NCBI GenBank assembly: GCA_028869255.1
Contig: CP110972.1
Span: 315,001-379,000, forward strand
Length of the DNA: 64,000 bases
Direction: 5' to 3'
From: Pseudomonas poae
GTDB lineage: Bacteria; Pseudomonadota; Gammaproteobacteria; Pseudomonadales; Pseudomonadaceae
A program made the position numbers and the translations under genes. The notes beneath the pieces are model-generated. The model did no database searches, was not told where the DNA came from, and saw only the letters and a program-made list of their open reading frames with translations. Every line of letters starts with the position of its first letter. Position 1 is the stretch's first letter. Below, one piece after another: positions 49,939-57,762 of the stretch.

Positions 49939-50897
49939 CTAAAACGCAAACGTCCCATCAAACACCGGCTTGTCATCCAGCGCCAACACCCCGCTGGCAA
50001 AGATCAGATCCAAATGATGGCTGCCTTTCTGCCCTCCACCCAGGCCCAGGTGCAGCCCGCAATGGCGCTCCTCAAACCCGGCATTGCGCGCATACAAGTC
50101 CTTGACCCCTTCATTGGTCCCAATCCCCAACTCCTCCACACGGCGGTTGGACGGGTTGGCGTTCAGGTACTTGTTGAAATCCTCTGCCAGCCCCGGCACC
50201 TCGCTGGCCACGCTGCAAATCGTCGAGTTCTCGATCCACAGCTCCAGCGGCGACTGCAGCACACCGTATTTGCGTGCGAAGGGGATGGTGCTGAGGAAAG
50301 TGCCGACAAACCGCACCTGGCCGTTAATGGCCTCGCTGTGGGTGGCGATCTCGCCGGGGGCCAGGTCATGGTTGCCGACGCCGTTGATATTGGTCCACTT
50401 CTTGATGCTGCTCATCGGCGCTTCAAGGCGTGAGCCGTGCTTGTCGGTAAAGCTCAGCACGTTGGCCTCGGACATGCGCCGGATCAGTGTGGCGTTGAGG
50501 TCGGCGATGCGCTGCGGCTCGACGCTGAAGGTGTCGTAGAAATAATCGCCATAGTCTTTGAACAGCAGGGATTTTTTCCAGTGTTCGGCCATTACGCCCT
50601 GCAGGGCGCGGATAAACTCCGGGCCTTCGGCGCGTGGGTTGGGCAGGGTGGAGGAGTCGTAGAGAAACAGGTACAGGTCGCAGGCTTCGATGGCCTCGGC
50701 CAGGCTGTCGCTGCTGACCAGGTCGAGGCGCTGCACCTGGAAGTTGAAGCGGGCGGCGCTGCCGTGGCTGATCGCCTGGGCAATCGCGTCGTAGCGTTCG
50801 GTATGGCCCAGCAGCACGGTAGGGCAGCTGCGCCCTGGAGGGCCGGATGGTGAGCCAGGTAGTAGAGAAAGTGTTCGACGGCGCGGGCCTTGTCCAT
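49939..50897 (-). pseudogene. M29-type metallo-enzyme (aminopeptidase/NicX-like fold), frameshifted near N-terminus
   Basis: If corrected, 319 aa from MDKARAVEHFLYYLAHHPAL. A base is missing near 50828-50836, after ALQG; the frame continues SCPTVLLGHTERYD. The C-terminal half resembles the M29 (aminopeptidase T) fold and keeps its metal-ligand pattern: Glu183 in LAPGEIATH, Glu256 in VEELGIGTN, His283 in GLHLGLGGG, and His295/Asp297 in HHLDLI. The same fold includes the Fe(II) dioxygenase NicX, so peptidase and oxygenase are both possible. It follows a 45-aa peptide gene by 73 bases on the same strand, making a peptide substrate plausible. The exact function is unknown. Confidence 0.7.
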
Positions 50898-50928
50898 GAC
50901 GTAGTTCCTTGTGTGCCTTGGGTAAGGA

Positions 50929-50954
50929 GGCAGGTGCCGTGCACAGCACCTGCC
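50929..50954 (-). other. Hairpin between the peptide gene and the M29-type gene
   Basis: GGCAGGTGC pairs perfectly with GCACCTGCC around an 8-base loop and lacks a T run. It could reduce read-through or protect the peptide messenger, so the peptide would be made in excess of the enzyme; this is inference. Confidence 0.6.
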
Positions 50955-50970
50955 GGGAGCCTGCCGGTTT

Positions 50971-51108
50971 TTAGAAAGGCCACATCGCGGTGCCGAAAGG
51001 CACAACGGCATCGGCTTGCATCATTTCAACGGCGGCCTCGTGGGTCGGCGCTTCAAACCAATCGTCGAGTTGCAGTTCGGTTTCCAGGTCTTTTTCCAGT
51101 GCTTGCAT
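50971..51108 (-). CDS. 45-residue peptide, candidate precursor peptide
   Basis: The open frame starts MQALEKDLETELQLDD and ends ADAVVPFGTAMWPF. The first ~32 residues are acidic and helix-prone, like a leader. The last dozen are hydrophobic and aromatic, like a core, with a WPF end. AGGAG lies seven bases before the ATG, and a promoter is recognisable at 51174-51202. The M29-type enzyme gene is downstream on the same strand. I do not recognise the family. The pattern is that of ribosomally made, modified peptides, but signalling or regulatory peptides are also possible. Confidence 0.65.
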   Translation of the reverse strand: MQALEKDLETELQLDDWFEAPTHEAAVEMMQADAVVPFGTAMWPF

Positions 51109-51173
51109 GGTGTATCTCCTAGATGACGTTGTTTGAGGACGGCTTGCCGGCGGGCGTCGCCAGCAAGTGAATG

Positions 51174-51202
51174 AACCTAGGAGAGAGTGTTTGGTAATGC
51201 AA
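51174..51202 (-). promoter_or_regulatory. Sigma-70-type promoter of the peptide gene
   Basis: On the minus strand TTGCAT (51197-51202) is separated by 17 bases from TAGGTT (51174-51179), giving a start near 51167 and a ~60-base leader. The upstream 250 bp are AT-rich compared with surroundings, consistent with an UP-type region. Confidence 0.5.
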
Positions 51203-51620
51203 AATATTTATTGACACGGTTTCATTTGAATTTTTTGTTCTGTTTTTTCGATGTCATTTTTTATTCAGAAAAAACAACGCATTGCCCAGGGCAATGTGTA
51301 GGAATTTTCCCGACGACATTTTTCCGTGCGATGACGGCTGTAACGAGGATTTTCCATGCTGTAACGATTAATTTACGATAAATCTCCGGCTTTCTTGAGT
51401 GGCGTTGGGCTGTAAGCAATAGCTGACAGATCGTCGCAGACCCGCTGCGGAGTCATCCTCACGCGGTCGAGCGGTGTACAATGCGCCGCGTTTTACTGTG
51501 ACCCCCTTGCGTGACCACGCAAAAGGCCAAGACCTCGGGGTTTACCGACCCTGATCACTCCGCCTGGCCACGAGCCGGACGGGTTCGATTTCGTCACAGA
51601 TAAAAACAAACAGGTGACGC
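51203..51620. other. AT-rich intergenic region upstream of aroP
   Basis: Bases 51181-51400 are clearly richer in A/T than the coding sequence around them and contain no convincing gene. Farther right, TTGCGTG/ACGCAA-type symmetry (TTGCGTGACCACGCAA at 51507-51522) precedes the short aroP leader ORF. The region should hold divergent promoters for the peptide gene and aroP. Confidence 0.5.
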
Positions 51621-51683
51621 ATGACCGTTAGAAAGACGCTGTACTCCTGGTGCCTGCGCTGGGGTTTGAGCGGCGCTGCTTGA
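51621..51683 (+). CDS. 20-residue leader ORF upstream of aroP
   Basis: ATG 51621 to TGA 51683 encodes MTVRKTLYSWCLRWGLSGAA, with two Trp, a Cys and a Tyr. It lies 61 bases before aroP. AGGTG is four bases before the ATG, a weak site. A Trp/Tyr-containing leader in front of an aromatic amino acid permease suggests attenuation or translation-dependent control, but no terminator/antiterminator pair was identified. Confidence 0.4.
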   Translation: MTVRKTLYSWCLRWGLSGAA

Positions 51684-51744
51684 GTCGAGATTCAAGCCAG
51701 CAACGTGCATACAACATCATCAAACCTTGCGTGAGACCCTTTTC

Positions 51745-53163
51745 ATGAGTGGACCCCATTCCTCTTCAGGCGAGCTGAAACGCGGCCTGAAAAATCGGCA
51801 TATCCAGTTGATCGCCCTTGGCGGCGCCATCGGCACCGGCCTGTTCCTGGGCTCGGCCGGGGTGCTCAAATCCGCCGGCCCGTCGATGATCCTGGGCTAT
51901 GCCATCTGCGGCTTTATCGCCTTCATGATCATGCGCCAGCTCGGCGAAATGATTGTCGAAGAGCCGGTCGCCGGTTCCTTCAGCCACTTTGCCCACAAGT
52001 ACTGGGGCGGTTTCGCCGGCTTCCTGTCGGGCTGGAACTGCTGGATTCTGTACATCCTGGTGGGGATGTCGGAGCTGACGGCCGTTGGCAAATATGTGCA
52101 CTACTGGTGGCCGGAGATCCCGACCTGGGTCTCGGCGGCGGCGTTCTTCGTGCTGATCAACCTGATCAACCTGGCCAACGTCAAAGTCTTTGGTGAGGCC
52201 GAGTTCTGGTTCGCCATCATCAAAGTGGTAGCGATTGTCGGCATGATCGCGCTGGGCAGCTACCTGCTGGTCAGCGGCAGCGGCGGCCCGCAAGCCTCGG
52301 TGAGTAACCTGTGGGAACACGGCGGCTTCTTCCCCCATGGCGTGGGCGGCCTGGTGATGGCCATGGCGATCATCATGTTCTCCTTCGGCGGCCTGGAAAT
52401 GCTCGGCTTCACCGCCGCCGAAGCCGATCAGCCACGCACCGTGATCCCCAAGGCGATCAACCAGGTGATCTACCGCATTCTGATTTTCTACATCGGCGCG
52501 CTGGTGGTGCTGTTGTCGCTGACGCCGTGGGACAGCCTGCTGGCCACCCTCAACGCGTCCGGCGATGCCTACAGCGGCAGCCCGTTCGTGCAGGTGTTCT
52601 CGATGCTGGGCAGCAACACCGCCGCGCATATCCTTAACTTCGTGGTGCTGACGGCGGCGTTGTCGGTGTACAACAGCGGCACCTACTGCAACAGCCGCAT
52701 GCTGCTGGGCATGGCCGAACAGGGCGATGCACCCAAGGCGCTGGCGAAGATCGACAAGCGCGGCGTGCCGGTGCGTTCGATCCTCGCCTCAGCGGCAGTC
52801 ACCCTGGTGGCGGTGTTGATGAACTACTTTATCCCGCAACACGCGCTGGAACTGCTGATGTCGCTGGTGGTGGCCACGTTGGTGATCAACTGGGCGATGA
52901 TCAGCTTCTCGCACTTCAAGTTCCGCCAGCACATGAACCGCACCGGCCAGGTGCCGCTGTTCAAGGCGTTGTGGTACCCGTACGGCAACTACATCTGCCT
53001 GGCGTTCGTGGCATTTATCCTGGTGATCATGCTGATGATTCCGGGGATTCAGGTATCGGTCTACGCAATCCCGGTGTGGGTGGCGTTTATGGCGGTGTGT
53101 TACTGGATCAAGAACAAGCGCAGGGCCGAAGCGGCGCTGACGGCGAGTGCGGCGCTGAAGTAG
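51745..53163 (+). CDS. aroP: Aromatic amino acid permease AroP
   Basis: An inner-membrane APC-family proton symporter, 472 aa with about 12 membrane helices. The sequence is very close to E. coli AroP throughout: LKRGLKNRHIQLIALGGAIG, GTGLFLGSAGVL, FIAFMIMRQLGEMIVEEPVA, NCWILYILVGMSELTAVGKY and NSGTYCNSRMLLGMAEQG. It would import Phe, Tyr and Trp. ATG 51745 (MSGPHSSSGELKRG) is preferred to 51727. A strong terminator follows. Confidence 0.92.
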   Translation: MSGPHSSSGELKRGLKNRHIQLIALGGAIGTGLFLGSAGVLKSAGPSMILGYAICGFIAFMIMRQLGEMIVEEPVAGSFSHFAHKYWGGFAGFLSGWNCWILYILVGMSELTAVGKYVHYWWPEIPTWVSAAAFFVLINLINLANVKVFGEAEFWFAIIKVVAIVGMIALGSYLLVSGSGGPQASVSNLWEHGGFFPHGVGGLVMAMAIIMFSFGGLEMLGFTAAEADQPRTVIPKAINQVIYRILIFYIGALVVLLSLTPWDSLLATLNASGDAYSGSPFVQVFSMLGSNTAAHILNFVVLTAALSVYNSGTYCNSRMLLGMAEQGDAPKALAKIDKRGVPVRSILASAAVTLVAVLMNYFIPQHALELLMSLVVATLVINWAMISFSHFKFRQHMNRTGQVPLFKALWYPYGNYICLAFVAFILVIMLMIPGIQVSVYAIPVWVAFMAVCYWIKNKRRAEAALTASAALK

Positions 53164-53181
53164 GCTGCCTCGCGTAAACGG

Positions 53182-53206
53182 AAAACCCGGCGTCTTGCCG
53201 GGTTTT
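53182..53206 (+). terminator. Terminator after aroP
   Basis: AAAACCCGGC pairs with GCCGGGTTTT around a five-base loop, with further T residues. Confidence 0.92.
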
Positions 53207-53269
53207 TTGTTGGCGCTGGCGGGTTAGACTCGCGCCTGGATTTTTATCTGTTTTGTCTGCGGAGCCCCC

Positions 53270-53953
53270 ATGCAACACACCGATATCGATGGCGGCACCC
53301 TGCAGCGCGATGCGTTGGAGGACTTGATCAACCAGCACGGCAGGCCCTTGCGGCTGGTGGGCGTGGACTTGAGTGGTGCGGACCTGTCACGGATGTCGCT
53401 CGATCACTGGGTGTTCGAGCGCTGCATCCTGGTCCAAACCTCCTTCCTCGGCGCGCGCCTGGAAGGCACCCAGTGGACCAGTTGCCGGGCGGCCCACGCG
53501 ATCTTCGAAGCGGCAAACCTGCTGGAAGCGCAATTCAGCAGCTGCGACCTCAACAACACGCGCTGGCAGCGCAGCAAGCTGTCCCAGGCGAGTTTCGCTC
53601 ACTGCAAGCTGACGGGTGCCAACTTCACCCATTGCGCGTCCCTTGGGCTGAGCTTCAGCGAAACCCGGCTTAACAGCGCGTTCTTGTGCGGGTTGTCGTT
53701 TGCGCGAACCGTGCTGAATAACCTGGATTTTTCCGACAGCGATTTGTCGGATGCCGACTTTCGCAAGGCCGAGTTGATCGACTGCAGCCTTGCCCACGCG
53801 CGTATCAACGGCGCGAATTTCGCCGGTGCCGACCTGCGCGGTGCCGATTTGAGCGGGTTTCGCCTCAATGATGCCAAACTGTTCAAAGGCGCCGTGATAT
53901 CCAAAGCCCAGGCGTCGATGTTGTTGTCCGAGTTGGGTTTGTCCGTTGCCTAA
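53270..53953 (+). CDS. Pentapeptide repeat protein
   Basis: A 227-aa protein composed largely of A(D/N)LxX repeats forming a right-handed quadrilateral beta helix: DLSGADLSRMSL, ANLLEAQFSSCDLNN, TGANFTHCASL, NNLDFSDSDLSDADFRKAEL and NGANFAGADLRGADLSGFRL. Relatives in Pseudomonas are soluble and include gyrase-protecting (Qnr/McbG-like) proteins, but no direct evidence for this activity is visible. arfB begins 12 bases after its stop. Confidence 0.92.
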   Translation: MQHTDIDGGTLQRDALEDLINQHGRPLRLVGVDLSGADLSRMSLDHWVFERCILVQTSFLGARLEGTQWTSCRAAHAIFEAANLLEAQFSSCDLNNTRWQRSKLSQASFAHCKLTGANFTHCASLGLSFSETRLNSAFLCGLSFARTVLNNLDFSDSDLSDADFRKAELIDCSLAHARINGANFAGADLRGADLSGFRLNDAKLFKGAVISKAQASMLLSELGLSVA

Positions 53954-53965
53954 GGTGTTTGATTG

Positions 53966-54379
53966 ATGCTGGTGATTTCCAACAATGTGCACCTGCCCGA
54001 TGCCGAAATCGAGCTGACCGCCATTCGCGCCCAGGGCGCAGGCGGGCAGAACGTCAATAAGGTATCGAGCGCGGTGCACCTGCGTTTTGATATTCCGGCG
54101 TCGTCACTGCCGGAGTTCTACAAGGAGCGGCTGCTGGCACTGCGCGACAGCCGGATCACCAGCGAAGGCGTGCTGGTGCTCAAGGCCCAGCAATACCGGA
54201 CCCAGGAACAGAACCGCGCCGATGCGCTGGAACGTCTGGTGGAGCTGATCCTCAGTGCCACCAAGGTCGAGAAGAAGCGCCGTCCGACCAAGCCGACCCT
54301 GGGCTCGAAAAAGCGCCGCCTCGAATCCAAGACCAAGCGCGGCAGCATCAAGGCCGGTCGCGGCAAGGTGGATTTCTAG
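53966..54379 (+). CDS. arfB: Alternative ribosome-rescue factor ArfB (peptidyl-tRNA hydrolase YaeJ)
   Basis: It releases stalled ribosomes lacking a stop codon. It has 137 aa. The release-factor motif is [23 protein letters not shown], with catalytic GGQ; the C-terminal basic tail ([20 protein letters not shown]) inserts into the empty mRNA channel. ATG 53966 follows a TTG; the ATG gives the normal family start MLVISNNV. Its TAG overlaps the stop codon of the convergent MFS gene by two bases. Confidence 0.96.
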   Translation: MLVISNNVHLPDAEIELTAIRAQGAGGQNVNKVSSAVHLRFDIPASSLPEFYKERLLALRDSRITSEGVLVLKAQQYRTQEQNRADALERLVELILSATKVEKKRRPTKPTLGSKKRRLESKTKRGSIKAGRGKVDF

Positions 54380-55572
54380 GCGTCGCGGGCTTCGCGGGCC
54401 TTGGGCGCCTGGCGGTACAGGTAGACGCACAGCAGCAAGCTGCCAAACGCCGCGATGGCGGCGAACAGGAAGATCGACGCAAAGCCAAAGCCTGCCGCGA
54501 CGGCCCCGGCCAGCGGGCCGGTGATCCCCAGCGACAAGTCGATAAACAACGAATAGGCGCCCACTGCCGAACCCCGGCTGGACGCCGGCACCAGGTTGAC
54601 CGCCTCCACCCCCAATGCCGGGAAGACCAGGGAAAAGCCGAAGCCGCTCAAGGCTGCACCCGCCAGGGCCAGGTTGGCGTCCGACGCCAGCCACAGTAAC
54701 AGCAGGCCGAGGATCTCCACCGACAGGCAGGCAATTGCCACGCGAAAGCCGCCGATGCGGTTGATCATATTGCCGAACAACAGGCGTGCGCCGATAAAGC
54801 TGGCGCCGAACAGGGTCAGTGCCCACACCGCGTTATCCCAGTGCTGGGTGGTGTAATACAGGGTGATAAACGTGGCGATGGTGCCAAAGCCGATGGAGCC
54901 CAGGGCCAGTGCGCAACCATGCGGCATTACCCGGCCCAGTACATTCATGAAGGGTAGGCGCACGCCGGCCACAATCGGCGCCGCTTGCTTTTTCCAGGCC
55001 AGCAGCAGGCCAAACACCGCCAATAGAATGATGCTGACGCCCATGCTCCACAGCCCGAAGTGACTGACCAGCAGCACCCCCAGCGGGGCGCCGACCGCCA
55101 GCGCGCCATAGCTGGCGATACCGTTCCAAGAAATGACCTTGGCCGTGTTCTTCGCCCCCACCAAGCCAATCCCCCAGCCGATGGCGCCCGAACCCACCAG
55201 GCTTTCAGCGCTGCCCAACACCAGGCGGCCGATCAGCAGGCAGCACAGGCTCAGGGTCGGCAAGCTTGCAAACCAGGCTGCCAGCAACATGAACACACCG
55301 CTCAGGCCGCACCCCACGAGGCCGATCAGGACTGAGCGCTTGCTGCCCAGGTTATCGATGACGCGACCGGTATAAGGACGGCTCAACAGCGTGGCCAGGT
55401 ATTGCACGCTGATCACCAGCCCCGCGATCACCGCGCCGTAGCCCAGTTCACTGTGGACATAGCCCGGCAGCACGGCCAGGGGAATGCCGATATTCAGGTA
55501 GCCGATAAAGGTGAACAACACGATGGAAACAACTTGCAGCGTGACCGCCATGGGGCGCTGGGTATCTGGCAT
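54376..55572 (-). CDS. MFS transporter
   Basis: A 398-aa inner-membrane protein with about 12 hydrophobic helices. The loop motif between helices 2 and 3 is seen as [20 protein letters not shown], matching MFS signature A. The overall sequence ([41 protein letters not shown]) resembles the YfcJ/YhhS group of arabinose-type exporters, though the substrate is unknown. It is convergent with arfB, overlapping at the stop codons. Confidence 0.88.
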   Translation of the reverse strand: MPDTQRPMAVTLQVVSIVLFTFIGYLNIGIPLAVLPGYVHSELGYGAVIAGLVISVQYLATLLSRPYTGRVIDNLGSKRSVLIGLVGCGLSGVFMLLAAWFASLPTLSLCCLLIGRLVLGSAESLVGSGAIGWGIGLVGAKNTAKVISWNGIASYGALAVGAPLGVLLVSHFGLWSMGVSIILLAVFGLLLAWKKQAAPIVAGVRLPFMNVLGRVMPHGCALALGSIGFGTIATFITLYYTTQHWDNAVWALTLFGASFIGARLLFGNMINRIGGFRVAIACLSVEILGLLLLWLASDANLALAGAALSGFGFSLVFPALGVEAVNLVPASSRGSAVGAYSLFIDLSLGITGPLAGAVAAGFGFASIFLFAAIAAFGSLLLCVYLYRQAPKAREARDA

Positions 55573-55676
55573 GGGAGAGATCCACTGTCGCAGCAGGTAA
55601 CGATAGGCTGCTAATGATACCGGGGCTTTCGCCAGTGCAGGGCGCTAAAACACGAAAACCTCAGGTCGGGATGACC

Positions 55677-55850
55677 TCAGGCTTGGGGCGGGGCCAGCAA
55701 TTGGGTGGTGACCAGGGCGGCCAATGCGTTTTCCTGGGTGCCGAAGCGCTTGAGCAACAGGGCTTGTTTGTCCGCGCTGAGGCGGTTCCAGATCTCGACC
55801 ATCTGCAGGGCAGTGTCGAGGACGGCGGTATCAGGGAGGCTATCTGTCAT
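55677..55850 (-). CDS. Small conserved hypothetical protein
   Basis: 57 aa starting MTDSLPDTAVLDTALQMVEI, a helical protein with KQALLLKRFGTQENALAALV. The start at 55850 is preferred because an upstream ATG would add a segment unlike the rest. I do not recognise a function. It lies alone between the MFS gene and another small ORF on the same strand. Confidence 0.6.
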   Translation of the reverse strand: MTDSLPDTAVLDTALQMVEIWNRLSADKQALLLKRFGTQENALAALVTTQLLAPPQA

Positions 55851-55929
55851 GGCGGGTATCTCGGGGTGATTCAGGCAGTGTGGAAAACGCTCAAAAAACG
55901 CTGCGCTTTCCACACGGTCTGGTACGGCG

Positions 55930-56058
55930 TCAGTCCTGGCTTTCGCTGTCGACTGGTTTTGCTTCTTTGGCCTCAGACTGTTTGTCGCTGGCCTGCTGCG
56001 GTGTTGGCTGCTCAGTAGGGTGCAGGCTTGGGAAGGGGAGATTAGGTATCTCGTGCAT
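55930..56058 (-). CDS. 42-residue Pro/Gln/Lys-rich small protein
   Basis: The ORF begins MHEIPNLPFPSLHPTEQPTP and ends PVDSESQD; it is charged and probably disordered. GAGGAG lies nine bases before the ATG, stronger than chance. No family is recognised. It lies 79 bases upstream of the previous small gene on the same strand. Confidence 0.45.
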   Translation of the reverse strand: MHEIPNLPFPSLHPTEQPTPQQASDKQSEAKEAKPVDSESQD

Positions 56059-56231
56059 CGTCGTCGCTCCTCGCAAGGTCTGTTTTTTCAATCGCAGTGT
56101 GATTGCGCGCTCTCAAAAAGCCTTGGCAGGATACAGCACTGAAAATGACAAAAAGAGTTTTATGAGGCTAGACCGACGAATTTTCAGTTTTTAGGCAAGT
56201 GACAAGAGGTCACAGGCTGGAAGGGCGCTTT

Positions 56232-56543
56232 TTAAAAGGGCACTTTGCCCAGAATCATGTCGCGGTACATCACAAAATCGCCCAGCAGGCTGTAGAACGG
56301 GTGCTGAAACGTGGCAGGGCGGTTCTTTTCGAAGAAAAAGTGGCCGATCCAGGCAAAGCTGTAACCGGCAATCGGCACGGCCAGCAGCAAGCCCAGTGAC
56401 CCTCTGCCGACGGCATACGCCAGAATGCCGATGACCAGGGTGGTGCCGATAAAGTGCAAGCGCCGGCAGGTGCTGTTGGCGTGCTCGGCCAGGTAATAGG
56501 GGTAGAACTCAGCAAAGCTATTGAATCGCTTGACGTTTTCCAC
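56232..56543 (-). CDS. Mpo1-like (DUF962) membrane protein
   Basis: About 103 aa with two to three hydrophobic segments. FNSFAEFYPYYLAEHANSTC, RRLHFIGTTLVIGILAYAVG and YSFAWIGHFFFEKNRPATFQ match the DUF962/YGL010w-Mpo1 family; the yeast member is an Fe(II) dioxygenase acting on 2-hydroxy fatty acids, with conserved His in EH, HF and GHFFFEKN as here. The GTG at 56543 (MENVKRFNSF) is the likely start. Confidence 0.85.
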   Translation of the reverse strand: MENVKRFNSFAEFYPYYLAEHANSTCRRLHFIGTTLVIGILAYAVGRGSLGLLLAVPIAGYSFAWIGHFFFEKNRPATFQHPFYSLLGDFVMYRDMILGKVPF

Positions 56544-56703
56544 GGCGAAGGGCCCTTTGATTGTTATGCCGCCCAACAGATGTTCGGCGGGGAGCTTATT
56601 TGAGTCTAGAGTGATCAGTGGTAACAGCCAGTGACAATAGATGCCACTTTAGTATCCTTGGCTTCCTGGCTGCCGTTTAAGCCTGCTTTATTAAGAAGAC
56701 GCC

Positions 56704-57762
56704 ATGAGCGAACGAACAACTTCTGCAAGCTGGGCGATGGGGATAGTCAAGGCACTGGAAATGGACGGCCTGGATTGCCGTGCGTTGTTCACGCAACTGG
56801 GGCTGGACTACGCCGCTTTGAATGACCCCGATGCGCGGTTTCCGCAAGACTCCATGACCCGGCTGTGGCAGCGGGCGGTGGAGTTGTCGGGCAACCCGGC
56901 GATTGGCCTGAACATGGGCAAGGTGGTGCGCCCGGCGTCGTTCCATGTGGCCGGTTATGCGCTGATGTCCAGCAACACCCTGGCCGAAGGCTTTATGCGC
57001 CTGGTGCGTTACCAGCGCATCATCGCCGAAAGCGCTGACTTGAGTTTCAGACTGTTACCCGAAGGCTATGCGCTGATTCTGACGGTGCACGGCGATCATC
57101 TCCCACCCACCCGACAAAGCGCCGAGGCCTCCCTGGCCAGTGCATTGGCGCTGTGCGGCTGGCTGACCGGGCGCACCCTGCAGCCGCGCAAGGTGCTGTT
57201 GCAAGGTGACCAGCCGGCGGACCTGGCGCCTTACAAGCAAGCCTTCCATGCGCCCCTGGAGTTCGATGCGCCCTATGACGCGCTGATATTCGAGCGGGCC
57301 GATATGGATGCGCCGCTGCCCACGGCCAACGAGGCCATGGCGCTGCTGCATGATCGGTTTGCCGGCGAGTACCTGGCGCGTTTCTCTGAAAGCCGCGTGA
57401 CCCACAAAGCGCGCCAGGTATTGTGCCGCCTGTTGCCCCAGGGTGAACCCAAACGCGAAGTGGTGGCCCAGACCCTGCACCTGTCCCAGCGCACCTTGCA
57501 GCGGCGCCTGCAGGAAGAGGGCACCAGTTTCCAGACCCTGCTCGACGATACCCGCCGCGAATTGGCCGAACAGTACCTGGCGCAGCCGAGCATGACCCTG
57601 CTGGAAATCGCTTATCTGTTGGGCTTTGCCGACCCGAGCAACTTCTTTCGCGCCTTCCGCCGCTGGTTCGACGCCACGCCCGGCGAATACCGGGCGCGGT
57701 TGCAGGAAGCGTCGACGGTCAGTGACGCCAAAATGCCGGAATGCACAGAACAAAGACTGTAA
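56704..57762 (+). CDS. AraC family transcriptional regulator
   Basis: A 352-aa regulator. The N-terminal half (~20-200) matches the arabinose-binding-like domain of the OruR/ArgR/AphS group (RFPQDSMTRLWQRAVELSGN). The C-terminal AraC domain has two helix-turn-helix units; LHLSQRTLQRRLQEEGTSFQ and LLGFADPSNFFRAFRRWFDATPGEYR are the signature. The regulated genes are not evident. Its end overlaps the convergent trkH gene by 44 bases. Confidence 0.92.
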   Translation: MSERTTSASWAMGIVKALEMDGLDCRALFTQLGLDYAALNDPDARFPQDSMTRLWQRAVELSGNPAIGLNMGKVVRPASFHVAGYALMSSNTLAEGFMRLVRYQRIIAESADLSFRLLPEGYALILTVHGDHLPPTRQSAEASLASALALCGWLTGRTLQPRKVLLQGDQPADLAPYKQAFHAPLEFDAPYDALIFERADMDAPLPTANEAMALLHDRFAGEYLARFSESRVTHKARQVLCRLLPQGEPKREVVAQTLHLSQRTLQRRLQEEGTSFQTLLDDTRRELAEQYLAQPSMTLLEIAYLLGFADPSNFFRAFRRWFDATPGEYRARLQEASTVSDAKMPECTEQRL

